A stretch of 42,943 nt of DNA from Methanoculleus sp. (GTDB taxonomy: Archaea; Halobacteriota; Methanomicrobia; Methanomicrobiales; Methanomicrobiaceae): positions 1-42,943 of the forward strand of contig DSDF01000016.1 of NCBI GenBank assembly GCA_011048835.1, written 5' to 3'. The notes under the pieces were generated by a model. It ran no database searches and was not told the origin of the DNA. It saw nothing but the letters and a program-made list of their open reading frames with translations. The translations under genes were made by a program, and so were the position numbers. This document shows positions 1-7,317 of this stretch, one piece after another; position 1 is the stretch's first letter, and each line of letters opens with the position of its first letter.

Positions 1-132
1 AAAGGGGATCCCCTCCTCGTGCATCCGGCGGTGCGCCTCGTCACGCGCCGTATAGATGGTGCCGGAGAGGCTGACCCGGTCGCCCGCCCGGAGTGCGAGC
101 ACCTCGTCGCCAAGGGGGGTGGACAGGTCCAT
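1..132 (-). CDS. Fumarate hydratase class I, beta subunit (N-terminal part, cut by window edge)
   Basis: The first 44 residues ([18 protein letters not shown] at the start, then a [12 protein letters not shown] segment) match the N-terminus of the beta subunit of two-subunit class I fumarate hydratase / tartrate dehydratase. In that family this subunit pairs with the alpha subunit to hydrate fumarate to malate in the cytoplasm. The ATG shares its A with the TGA stop of the alpha-subunit gene (TGATG at 130-134), so the two are translationally coupled. The rest of the gene lies beyond position 1. Together the pair would serve the incomplete reductive TCA pathway of methanogens; that role comes from the family. 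Tartrate dehydratase cannot be excluded from so short a piece. Confidence 0.85.
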   Translation of the reverse strand, partial: MDLSTPLGDEVLALRAGDRVSLSGTIYTARDEAHRRMHEEGIPF

Positions 133-971
133 CACGGCACCTCCACGATCTCGGTTGCTCGCCTGCAGGCCCAGCACTGCACGTTCACGGCCACGGGGAG
201 GGATGCCGTATGGCAGTCCGCGGTTTTGACTTTGACCGCAAGGGCGGTCGTGGCGCCCCCCAGCCCCATCGGGCCGATTTCAAGGCTGTTGACCACGTCG
301 CAGATCATCTGTTCGAACGGGTCCATCGCATCGATTGGCTGCAGGAGCGCCTCTTTTGCCAGCGCCGCAACCCCGTCGAACGTGCTGCCGATCCCCACCC
401 CGAGCACGACCGGAGGACAGGGTTTTCCGCCGGCGAGCAGCATCGTTTCTGCAACAAATCGCGGGATTTCGGCCTGCTGCGAGGGGAGGAGCATGGCGGT
501 CCTGGAGACGTTTTCCGATCCGGCCCCTTTGGGGAGCACGGTCACCGTGATCTGGTCGCCCGGCAGCACGTGGACGACCGGCATGCCCTGCCCGGTATTG
601 GTGCCGGTGTTGTGGCGTGCGATGGGGTCGACGACGTTGGGGCGGAGCGGGACCTCCCCGGTGGCCCGCGCCACCCCTTCAGCGACCGCGTCGCCGAGGC
701 GGCCCGAGAAGGGGATGTCGGGGGGGACGGTGAGGTACACCACCATGACCCCCGTGTCCTGGCAGATGGGGATCTGCCGGCGTTCTGCCTCCTCGATATT
801 TGCAAAGATATTCTGCAGCTCCTGCCTCGCGACCTCGCTGGTCTCCGATGCTGCGGCGCGGCGGAGACGCGCGAGGACGTCGGGCGGCATCTCGATCTCC
901 GCCCTTCGTATCGCTTTTGCCGTTGCTCCTGCGATTGCCTCGAAAAGCGCTGCATCTGCAGTCTCTGCCAT
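132..971 (-). CDS. Fumarate hydratase class I, alpha subunit
   Basis: This 279-residue protein is the catalytic alpha subunit of two-subunit class I (Fe-S) fumarate hydratase, which interconverts fumarate and malate. Visible family features are the [13 protein letters not shown] segment around residue 67 holding the first cluster cysteine, an [11 protein letters not shown] stretch, and later cysteines in [16 protein letters not shown] and in EQMICDVVN, spaced as expected for a three-cysteine [4Fe-4S] site. Length is normal for the family (about 280). No clear Shine-Dalgarno sequence precedes the ATG at 971. The gene is followed by the beta subunit with a one-base stop/start overlap. Tartrate dehydratase alpha is the alternative name for the same fold; fumarate is more likely in a methanogen. 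Confidence 0.9.
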   Translation of the reverse strand: MAETADAALFEAIAGATAKAIRRAEIEMPPDVLARLRRAAASETSEVARQELQNIFANIEEAERRQIPICQDTGVMVVYLTVPPDIPFSGRLGDAVAEGVARATGEVPLRPNVVDPIARHNTGTNTGQGMPVVHVLPGDQITVTVLPKGAGSENVSRTAMLLPSQQAEIPRFVAETMLLAGGKPCPPVVLGVGIGSTFDGVAALAKEALLQPIDAMDPFEQMICDVVNSLEIGPMGLGGATTALAVKVKTADCHTASLPVAVNVQCWACRRATEIVEVP

Positions 972-1051
972 CGCATAGTACTGGCGCGCTGCGAGTACAA
1001 AGTTCTTCCCACCGGGATGGGGGAACCGATCGGGCGGGTCTGCAATGGTGG

Positions 1052-1058
1052 AAAAAAA
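1052..1058 (-). terminator. Oligo-T terminator after the L10e gene
   Basis: A run of seven T on the minus strand begins four bases after the L10e stop codon. Archaeal RNA polymerase terminates at such U-tracts without needing a hairpin. It separates the L10e gene from the fumarate hydratase genes downstream. Confidence 0.55.
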
Positions 1059-1061
1059 GTA

Positions 1062-1577
1062 TCAGGAGAGTCGCCGGGCCTTTTCGACGACCACGCTGGT
1101 CGGTGAGGGGAGTTTGTATCCGGCGTGTTTCAAGATGTTTTTGGCCTTTTCCGCGTTTGCTTCGCTGGTGTAGATGGTAAAGATCTTCTGCCGTGCCCGC
1201 ACACGGGCGGCAGTTCCCACCGCTTTTCCGAATGCAAGGCGCATTCCTTCCGACACACGGTCTGCACCCGCACCGGTCGCCTGCTTGTTCTCCCTGAGAA
1301 CATGGTGGGGAAAGACGCGAAGCTTGAAGTGGAAGTTCATTCTCCCGATGTCCTTGACGAGTTTCCTGTTCACGTTCACACGAGCAGCTTCGAGTGCGGT
1401 GTGGCGGATCTGGCATGCTTCATCCACGAGAATCGAGATCTCGACCGGGAAATCCTCCCGGAGGTTGCCCATGTCGAACTGGACGATCTTGCTCCCGGGC
1501 ACCCCTCCCATGTATTCCCTTCGAGTATATGCCTTTTTGGCAAGATTTCTGTACATTTTTGCGGGTTTTCTAACCAT
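1062..1577 (-). CDS. rpl10e: 50S ribosomal protein L10e (uL16 family)
   Basis: The 171-residue product is archaeal ribosomal protein L10e, the uL16-family protein of the large subunit that contacts the tRNA elbow and 5S rRNA region. The start [20 protein letters not shown], the [21 protein letters not shown] loop and the [12 protein letters not shown] segment are characteristic, and the length is normal (about 165-175). The ATG at 1577 is preceded by GAGGAG at good spacing, which fixes the start. A TATA-like element lies about 35 bases upstream of the ATG. The gene appears monocistronic, with an oligo-T run right after the stop. Nothing is missing or odd. Confidence 0.97.
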   Translation of the reverse strand: MVRKPAKMYRNLAKKAYTRREYMGGVPGSKIVQFDMGNLREDFPVEISILVDEACQIRHTALEAARVNVNRKLVKDIGRMNFHFKLRVFPHHVLRENKQATGAGADRVSEGMRLAFGKAVGTAARVRARQKIFTIYTSEANAEKAKNILKHAGYKLPSPTSVVVEKARRLS

Positions 1578-1607
1578 CGAAACGAACTCCTCGCGTTTAT
1601 GACGTGC

Positions 1608-1618
1608 TTTAAAAAGTG
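1608..1618 (-). promoter_or_regulatory. TATA-box candidate for the L10e gene
   Basis: On the minus strand this reads CTTTTTAAAGC, an AT-rich archaeal TATA-like box roughly 31-41 bases before the L10e start codon. It would give a leader of about 10 bases containing the GAGGAG ribosome binding site. Confidence 0.45.
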
Positions 1619-1631
1619 GAGGTATAGATAG

Positions 1632-2399
1632 TTAAATCTTACTGGGGAGCCTGCAACTGTCCATCAGCCCCAGCACGTATCGCCGCACGTTTGCAAACTC
1701 CGGACCGGTCCTTTCGCGCGGGCGGGGGAGATCGACCCTGATGGTATCGCAGATGCGCCCGGGCCGCGGGCTTAAAATCACGATGCGGTCCGCTAAAAAG
1801 ACCGCCTCGTCGACGCTGTGCGTGACAAAGAGGATGGTCTTCTGCGTCTTTTCCCAGATCTCCAGCAATTCGCGCTGCATGGCGTTGCGTGTCTGGGCGT
1901 CGAGGGCACCGAACGGCTCGTCCATCAGGAGCACTTCCGGTTCGTTGGCAAGAGCCCGGGCAATCGCCACCCGCTGCCGCATGCCGCCGGAGAGCTCGTA
2001 CGGGTAGGCCTCCCGGAACTGCTCAAGGCCGACCATGGCAAGATAGGTCTCTGCGGCGCTGTCCTGGTCCGCTTTCGGCATGCCGCGCATCTCGAGACCG
2101 AAGGTGATGTTGTTTTTCACGGTCCGCCAGGGAAAGAGCGAGTACTCCTGGAACACCATGCCCCGCTTCGGATCCGGTCCCCTGATGGGTGCGCCCATCA
2201 GGCTGACCTCCCCCGAGGTCGCTGTCTCGAGGCCGGCAATGATGCGCAGGAGCGTGGTCTTGCCGCACCCGGAGGGGCCCACGAAACAGACAAATTCCGA
2301 ATCCTCGATCTCGAGGGATATGTCATCGAGGGCGACGACGACCTCTCCCTGCTTCTTTGCAAAGACCTTCGAGACACGATCGATGGAGAGTTTACTCAT
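1632..2399 (-). CDS. ABC transporter ATP-binding protein (nitrate/sulfonate/taurine-type)
   Basis: This 255-residue ATPase powers an importer of the SsuB/TauB/NrtD class. The Walker A motif GPSGCGKTT lies near residue 42, the Q-loop in MVFQEYSLFPW, the ABC signature in YELSGGMRQRVAIARAL, Walker B in EVLLMDEPFGALD, and the switch histidine in ILFVTHSVDEA. The MVFQEYSLFPWRTV segment is typical of the sulfonate/taurine/nitrate group. The start at 2399 was chosen because its ATG overlaps the permease stop by one base (TGATG) and gives a normal N-terminus; the open frame runs further upstream inside the permease gene without meaning. It is the last gene of a three-gene operon. The substrate cannot be read from the sequence. 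Confidence 0.93.
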   Translation of the reverse strand: MSKLSIDRVSKVFAKKQGEVVVALDDISLEIEDSEFVCFVGPSGCGKTTLLRIIAGLETATSGEVSLMGAPIRGPDPKRGMVFQEYSLFPWRTVKNNITFGLEMRGMPKADQDSAAETYLAMVGLEQFREAYPYELSGGMRQRVAIARALANEPEVLLMDEPFGALDAQTRNAMQRELLEIWEKTQKTILFVTHSVDEAVFLADRIVILSPRPGRICDTIRVDLPRPRERTGPEFANVRRYVLGLMDSCRLPSKI

Positions 2400-3187
2400 C
2401 AGGCCACCTCGCCCGTCCGCCATTTGAGCAGTTTTCCGTCCACGTACCACCGGAACACCACATCCATCGCCAGGCCGAGGATGCCTAACAGGAGCATATA
2501 GACCACCACGTTGGACATCTGCTGGAGGCTGTAGGATACCCACAGCTGCTTGCCCAGGCCGTACCGTCCCCCGACAAAGAATTCCGCGGCGACCAGGCAC
2601 ATCCAGCCGACCCCCATGCCAATCCGGATCCCCGTGGCAATGGAGGGCATCGCAGCGGGCAGGGCGACATGCCGTATGAGCCGGCCCGGGCTCGTGCAGC
2701 CCAGCACCCGTGCGGCCTCGACGAAGAGTCTCGGGACCCCTTTGAACCCGGCATAGGTGTTGACGAGGACGGGAAAAAACGCCCCGACGAACACGATAAA
2801 GCCGGCGGCAACAGGGGTGAGTCCGAACCAGATGATCGCAAAGGGGATCCACGCCAGCGGCGGAACCGGCCTGAGAATTTCAATGATGGGGTTTGCCGCC
2901 GTGTCCATATCCCGGAACCAGCCCATGGCCATGCCGAGCGGTATGCCGAGAAGAAGGGCTGCACCGACGCCGATGCCGAAATGCGTCAGGCTGGTTGAAA
3001 AGTCGGACGCCAGCCGTCCGCTCTCGAGGAGCACGAGAAACGCCCCGAGGACATCGGTGACGCTCGGGAGGAGGTTTTTGTTCTGGACGATGAACTGCGC
3101 AACAAGCTGCCAGACGATCGCGACAGCGGCGATCGAGACGACGGGGAGCAGCCTGTTCCGGAGGAGGTGGGTCCGCGTGGCATCCAT
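2399..3187 (-). CDS. ABC transporter permease (SsuC/TauC type)
   Basis: This is the membrane subunit of the importer, about 262 residues with six predicted membrane helices, beginning with LLPVVSIAAVAIVWQLV. The cytoplasmic EAA-type coupling loop is visible as EAARVLGCTSPGRLIRHVALPAAMP. The PVPPLAWIPFAIIWFG segment is typical of the SsuC/TauC family. The start at 3187 (MDATRTHLLRN) gives the usual length; an in-frame ATG at 3235 would add 16 basic residues and has no better ribosome binding site. The gene sits between the binding protein and the ATPase, and overlaps the ATPase by one base. It forms the channel through the cytoplasmic membrane. Confidence 0.92.
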   Translation of the reverse strand: MDATRTHLLRNRLLPVVSIAAVAIVWQLVAQFIVQNKNLLPSVTDVLGAFLVLLESGRLASDFSTSLTHFGIGVGAALLLGIPLGMAMGWFRDMDTAANPIIEILRPVPPLAWIPFAIIWFGLTPVAAGFIVFVGAFFPVLVNTYAGFKGVPRLFVEAARVLGCTSPGRLIRHVALPAAMPSIATGIRIGMGVGWMCLVAAEFFVGGRYGLGKQLWVSYSLQQMSNVVVYMLLLGILGLAMDVVFRWYVDGKLLKWRTGEVA

Positions 3188-3318
3188 GAGTCGATTGTCC
3201 CTGCCTTTTCCCTGCACACGGGTGCGATGCCGCATGGGCGTGTGGAGAATGGATTAGATTTTTTCTCTGGCAATCCATTAAAGGTTGCCTTTTGGCAAAA
3301 ATGGGGTATGATCGGGAT

Positions 3319-4317
3319 TTATGCGGACACGCGGTCGTAGAACGACGTGTCCAGAAGATCCTCTGCGGTCAGTGGCTGTTCGATGTAGCCGAGCTCGTAC
3401 TGCACCTGCGTGTAGTCCACCGAGTCCTCGATGATGGCCGGGTCGGAGATCCATGTGCCGTCCCACTCGTCGAGCGACGTCGTGACCACGTCGATATCCT
3501 GGCCGATCTTCGCGGCATAGATCGCGATGGCTTCATCGGTGTTTTCGTAGTTGTACTCCGTGGCCCTGATGTGCGTGCGGACGATCTGGTCCACCAGGTC
3601 GGGGTGGTTTCGAATCAGGTCACCGCGTGCCACCAGCACGCAGCATGCGTGGTTGGGGGACATCTCGCCCGACTGAACGACCGTCCTGCCGTTCCCTCCC
3701 TCGGAAATGATTGTCGGTGACGGGTGCGGGAGGAAGACGGCATCGACCTGCCCCGCCGTGATGGCGGTGACGGCGTCGCCGGGGCCCATGCCCCGGATGG
3801 TCACGTCCACATCGGGCTCAAGGCCGTTTTCGAGGAGCCAGTTGCGAAGCAGCGTGTCCTGTATCGTGCCGGGCGGGAAGGTCGCAATCGTCAGCCCCCT
3901 GAGATCCTCGGGGCTGCTGTACTCGACCTCAGGCCGCACCACGAGGTCCGAGCCCTGCGTCTGGGCGCCGGCGATGATCTTCGCATCAAGATCGCTGTTT
4001 GCCACCGCAGCGACAAAGGGCGCCGCACCGACATAGGCGATGTCAATCTCGCCGGCAATCATCGCACTCATCTCCGGTGCACCGGTGGGAAACTCCCGGT
4101 CGGTCACCCTCTGGACCCCGAACGGAGCCAGATCCTCCTGCCACCAGCCCTTTTCGAATGCGGTCATATGTGCCATCTGGTGGGTGCTGGGCTGATACCC
4201 GATACGCAATTCGGTCAGCGTCTCCTCGCCGGAAGGTTGGGACGAGATGCACCCGCACACAAGTGCCAGTGCTGCGAGGAGGATGGCTGCTACAAACATT
4301 CCCTGTACTCGGTTCAT
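3319..4317 (-). CDS. ABC transporter substrate-binding lipoprotein (SsuA/TauA/NrtA-like)
   Basis: This 332-residue protein captures the substrate outside the cell and delivers it to the permease. It starts with a lipoprotein signal (MNRVQGMFVAAILLAALAL, then the lipobox LVCGC), so it should be anchored by a lipidated cysteine near residue 23. The mature part begins LTELRIGYQPSTHQMAHM and contains IAYVGAAPFVAAVANSDL, as in NMT1/TauA-type binding proteins. The start at 4317 is supported by GAGAGGAA just upstream. It is the first gene of the operon, and its promoter region is shared with divergent argH. Sulfonates, taurine, nitrate and thiamine precursors are all possible substrates for this fold. 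Confidence 0.88.
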   Translation of the reverse strand: MNRVQGMFVAAILLAALALVCGCISSQPSGEETLTELRIGYQPSTHQMAHMTAFEKGWWQEDLAPFGVQRVTDREFPTGAPEMSAMIAGEIDIAYVGAAPFVAAVANSDLDAKIIAGAQTQGSDLVVRPEVEYSSPEDLRGLTIATFPPGTIQDTLLRNWLLENGLEPDVDVTIRGMGPGDAVTAITAGQVDAVFLPHPSPTIISEGGNGRTVVQSGEMSPNHACCVLVARGDLIRNHPDLVDQIVRTHIRATEYNYENTDEAIAIYAAKIGQDIDVVTTSLDEWDGTWISDPAIIEDSVDYTQVQYELGYIEQPLTAEDLLDTSFYDRVSA

Positions 4318-4364
4318 ACACGTTCCTCTCGGTGTTCTATGGTACCTCTCAATTACGTGCACCG

Positions 4365-4376
4365 TTCTATATATGG
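4365..4376 (-). promoter_or_regulatory. TATA-box candidate for the ABC importer operon
   Basis: On the minus strand the sequence reads CCATATATAGAA, a good archaeal TATA box about 50-60 bases upstream of the lipoprotein start codon. It predicts a leader of roughly 25-30 bases carrying the GAGAGGAA ribosome binding site. Confidence 0.5.
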
Positions 4377-4408
4377 TTATCGACGGCGGCATAAAAAATG
4401 GCTTATTA

Positions 4409-4433
4409 TACAAATTATAATTTAATTTTTGTA
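4409..4433. promoter_or_regulatory. Nested inverted repeat between the ABC importer and argH
   Basis: Arms TACAAA (4409-4414) and TTTGTA (4428-4433) form an inverted repeat. Inside it lies the perfect 12-base palindrome AAATTATAATTT (4412-4423). It sits about 35 bases beyond the importer's TATA box in an AT-rich divergent promoter region, where an activator or repressor site would be expected. AT-rich sequence makes chance palindromes more likely, so the regulatory role is inference. Confidence 0.35.
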
Positions 4434-4603
4434 CTAATTTGATTAGATCATGGCATAGTAAGGAAACACTGTGGTCCGCTACGGTGCCGGGCAGCGCACG
4501 GGGGTACGGCAGGTCTCCGTTTGCAAAAATCCCCGGTATGTGCGGGAGAATGCGAGCTATTAATCACTCACGGCGCAAGTATTTGATCAGGAGACGATTG
4601 GAT

Positions 4604-6094
4604 ATGCCGGGAGATCCCCTTCGCAAAGGCCGGCTCGGCGATGTGCGTCCGCCGGAGGTGGCGGAATTCCTCTCTTCGATGGAGGCGGATCGCTGGATAG
4701 CCGACGCGGATATTTTCGTGGATATCGCCCACCTCCTGATGCTGTCCGGCCGGGGCATCATCGACCGGGGTGCGGCGCGGGTGATCATGGCGGTCCTTCT
4801 CGAGCTGCTCGAGGATGGCATCCCCGGGGAGGTGTTCGACGACCGCTACGAGGACATCCATGCAGGTATCGAGGCGCATCTCATCGCACGCGCCGGGGCG
4901 GACTACGGGGGCCGCATCCACATGGGCCGCTCCCGCAACGATGAGGTGGCGACCTGCATCCGCATGCGCCTGCGGGAGGAGCTGCTCGGCCAGATGGACG
5001 CCCTCGTCCGGCTCCGGGCCCTCCTGATCGCGCTGGCGGACCGCCACAGGGAGGGCATCATGCCGGGGTTCACCCACCTCCAGCATGCGCAGCCGACGAC
5101 CCTCGCGCACTATTTCCTTGCCTACGAGCAGGCGTTCGGCCGCGATTTTGATCGCATCCGGGACTGCTTCGCACGCGTCGACCGGTGCCCCCTCGGGGCG
5201 GCGGCATTCGCATCGACCGGCTATCCGGTCGACCGGGAACAGACCGCAACGTATCTCGGGTTTGCAGCGATTGCCGAAAACACGATGGATGCGGTGTCGG
5301 CACGCGACTTCGCGCTTGAAGCGATGAGCGCGAGCACGCTGGCAATGGCCACGGTGAGCCGGATGTGCGAGGAGCTGGTGCTCTGGAGCTCCTCGTTTGT
5401 CGATTTCGTGCGCCTTGCGGACCCCTGCTGCTCCACCAGCTCCATCATGCCCCAGAAGAAAAATCCCGACACCGCCGAGATCATGCGGGCGAAGGCCGGC
5501 ACGGTCAGCGGAAGTCTGGTGGGCGCGCTCAGCATCATGAAGGGGCTGCCCATGAGCTACAACCGGGACATGCAGGAGCTCACCCCCCTCCTCCGGCGCA
5601 GCGTTCAAGAGACCAGCAGGGCCCTTCTCCTGCTCGCCGGAATGCTGGAAACCGCAGTGTTCAACACGGAGCGGATGGCGGACGAGGCGGGAAGAGGATT
5701 TTCCACGGCGACCGAGGTGGCGGACGTGCTGGTCCGGGATTTCGGGCTCCCCTTCCGGACCGCCCACGGCATCGTGGGCCGCGCCGTCCGCAAGGGCACG
5801 CTCGACCTCGCGTCGCTCGAGGATGCGGCGGGGGAAATGGAGGGGATATCGCTCATCGACCGGGGGCTCACCGAAGAAGGAGTTGCCGCGGCGCTCGATC
5901 CCGGGTACGGGGTGGCGGTGCGGAAGGCGCCCGGCGGGCCCGCCCCGGTGGCGACCGCTGCGGCGATCGTAGCGCGGCGGGAACAGTGCAGCAACGATGA
6001 AGCGTGGATGATCATGGTACGGGAACGGATTGATACGGCACAGGCAGCGATGATTGATGAGGCACGGAGGCTGGTAGCATCACCGGAGCACTGA
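4604..6094 (+). CDS. argH: Argininosuccinate lyase
   Basis: This 496-residue enzyme splits argininosuccinate into arginine and fumarate, the last step of arginine synthesis. The superfamily signature SSIMPQKKNPD lies near residue 279 and the THLQHAQPTTLAHY histidine region near residue 155; HMGRSRNDEV near residue 105 is also typical. Length is normal. The ATG at 4604 follows a TCAGGAG ribosome binding site; the open frame reaches further upstream, but residues before MPGDPLRKGRLG are not family-like. Its TGA stop overlaps the probable start of gatD. The released fumarate could feed the fumarate hydratase encoded at the other end of the window, though no co-regulation is visible. Confidence 0.96.
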   Translation: MPGDPLRKGRLGDVRPPEVAEFLSSMEADRWIADADIFVDIAHLLMLSGRGIIDRGAARVIMAVLLELLEDGIPGEVFDDRYEDIHAGIEAHLIARAGADYGGRIHMGRSRNDEVATCIRMRLREELLGQMDALVRLRALLIALADRHREGIMPGFTHLQHAQPTTLAHYFLAYEQAFGRDFDRIRDCFARVDRCPLGAAAFASTGYPVDREQTATYLGFAAIAENTMDAVSARDFALEAMSASTLAMATVSRMCEELVLWSSSFVDFVRLADPCCSTSSIMPQKKNPDTAEIMRAKAGTVSGSLVGALSIMKGLPMSYNRDMQELTPLLRRSVQETSRALLLLAGMLETAVFNTERMADEAGRGFSTATEVADVLVRDFGLPFRTAHGIVGRAVRKGTLDLASLEDAAGEMEGISLIDRGLTEEGVAAALDPGYGVAVRKAPGGPAPVATAAAIVARREQCSNDEAWMIMVRERIDTAQAAMIDEARRLVASPEH

Positions 6095-7317
6095 GAACGG
6101 GCGACCGTGTCGTCTGCCGCTATGGAGGCGCCGAGCTCGAAGGCACGTTCATCACGACCCGCGATGACGAGGCGGTCATCAAGCTGGACAGCGGGTATAA
6201 TATCGGGATCGGGCCCTCGTCCATCATCGAGATTCGCCGTCAGGAGCTGCCCGCCCCGGTCGTTTCGGCCGTGGAGCAGAACCCCGATCTCCCCGAACTG
6301 GCCATTCTTTCCACGGGAGGCACCATCGCCAGCAGGATCGATTACCGCACCGGTGCGGTCACCAGCCAGTTCGACGCGGACGATATCCTCCGCGCCATCC
6401 CCCGGCTCGGCGAGATGGCCCGGTTCAATGCGCACCAGGTCGCCAGCATCCTCTCGGAGAACATGACTACCTCGCTCTGGATCGACCTGGCGCGGGGCAT
6501 TTACGACGAGATCCGGAACGGCGCGATGGGCGTGATCGTCACGCACGGCACGGACACGATGTCGTTTTCCGCCTCCGCAATCAGTTTCATGCTTGATACC
6601 CCGGTCCCGGTGGTGTTTGTCGGTTCGCAGCGTTCTGCCGACCGGCCGAGCAGCGACAATGTCATGAACGCGCTGTGCAGCGCGAGCGCGGCGCTGAGCG
6701 ATCTCGGCGAGGTCGCGGTGGTCATGCATGCCAGCACCAGCGACGATCGCTGCGCCGTCCACCGTGCGACGAAGGTGCGAAAGATGCACACCTCGCGCCG
6801 CGATGCTTTCGCAAGCATCGGCATGCCGCCGCTGGGGTACGTGGACTACCCCTCGCTTGCGGTCAGGTTGGGAGACGACGCCGTCCGGCGGCGGAGCGGG
6901 GAGGCAGTCCTGCACGATGCCGTCGAGGAGAAGGTGGGGCTGCTCTCCTTCTACCCTGGCATGCCGGCCGATCTGCTGTCGCAGTTCGAGGGCTACCGGG
7001 GGCTCGTGCTCGCGGGGACCGGGCTCGGCCACGTCTCCACCGCGAGTATCGGTGGCTTGCGCGATCTTATCGGGGGCGGGTGCCACGTGGTGATGACCTC
7101 GCAGTGCCTGCACGGGCGCGTCTGCGATCGCGTCTACGATACGGGCCGGGACCTTCTCGCCCTCGGGGTCATCGAGGGGGAGGACATGCTGCCCGAGGTC
7201 GCGCTGGTCAAGCTGATGTGGGTGCTGGGGCGGCACGACGATCCGGGCGAGGTGGCGCGTCTTGTGCGCACCAATCTCCGCGGCGAGATCAGGAGGTGTT
7301 CGTACAATGGATTTTGA
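6091..7317 (+). CDS. gatD: Glutamyl-tRNA(Gln) amidotransferase subunit D (unusual start codon)
   Basis: GatD is the asparaginase-like subunit of the archaeal GatDE amidotransferase; it releases ammonia from glutamine so GatE can convert Glu-tRNA(Gln) to Gln-tRNA(Gln). The asparaginase motifs LSTGGTIAS (near residue 73), VTHGTDTM and TKVRKMHTSRRDAF carry the catalytic Thr, Thr-Asp and Lys residues. The N-terminal RTGDRVVCRYGG...KLDSGYNIGI domain is clearly homologous and must be translated, yet between the in-frame stop at 6058 and that domain there is no ATG, GTG or TTG. I place the start at CTG 6091, which overlaps the argH stop as CTGA; ATC 6079, eight bases after GGAGG, is an alternative. 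GTG 6271 would delete the domain. The end overlaps gatE by 11 bases. Confidence 0.88.
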   Translation: MRTGDRVVCRYGGAELEGTFITTRDDEAVIKLDSGYNIGIGPSSIIEIRRQELPAPVVSAVEQNPDLPELAILSTGGTIASRIDYRTGAVTSQFDADDILRAIPRLGEMARFNAHQVASILSENMTTSLWIDLARGIYDEIRNGAMGVIVTHGTDTMSFSASAISFMLDTPVPVVFVGSQRSADRPSSDNVMNALCSASAALSDLGEVAVVMHASTSDDRCAVHRATKVRKMHTSRRDAFASIGMPPLGYVDYPSLAVRLGDDAVRRRSGEAVLHDAVEEKVGLLSFYPGMPADLLSQFEGYRGLVLAGTGLGHVSTASIGGLRDLIGGGCHVVMTSQCLHGRVCDRVYDTGRDLLALGVIEGEDMLPEVALVKLMWVLGRHDDPGEVARLVRTNLRGEIRRCSYNGF

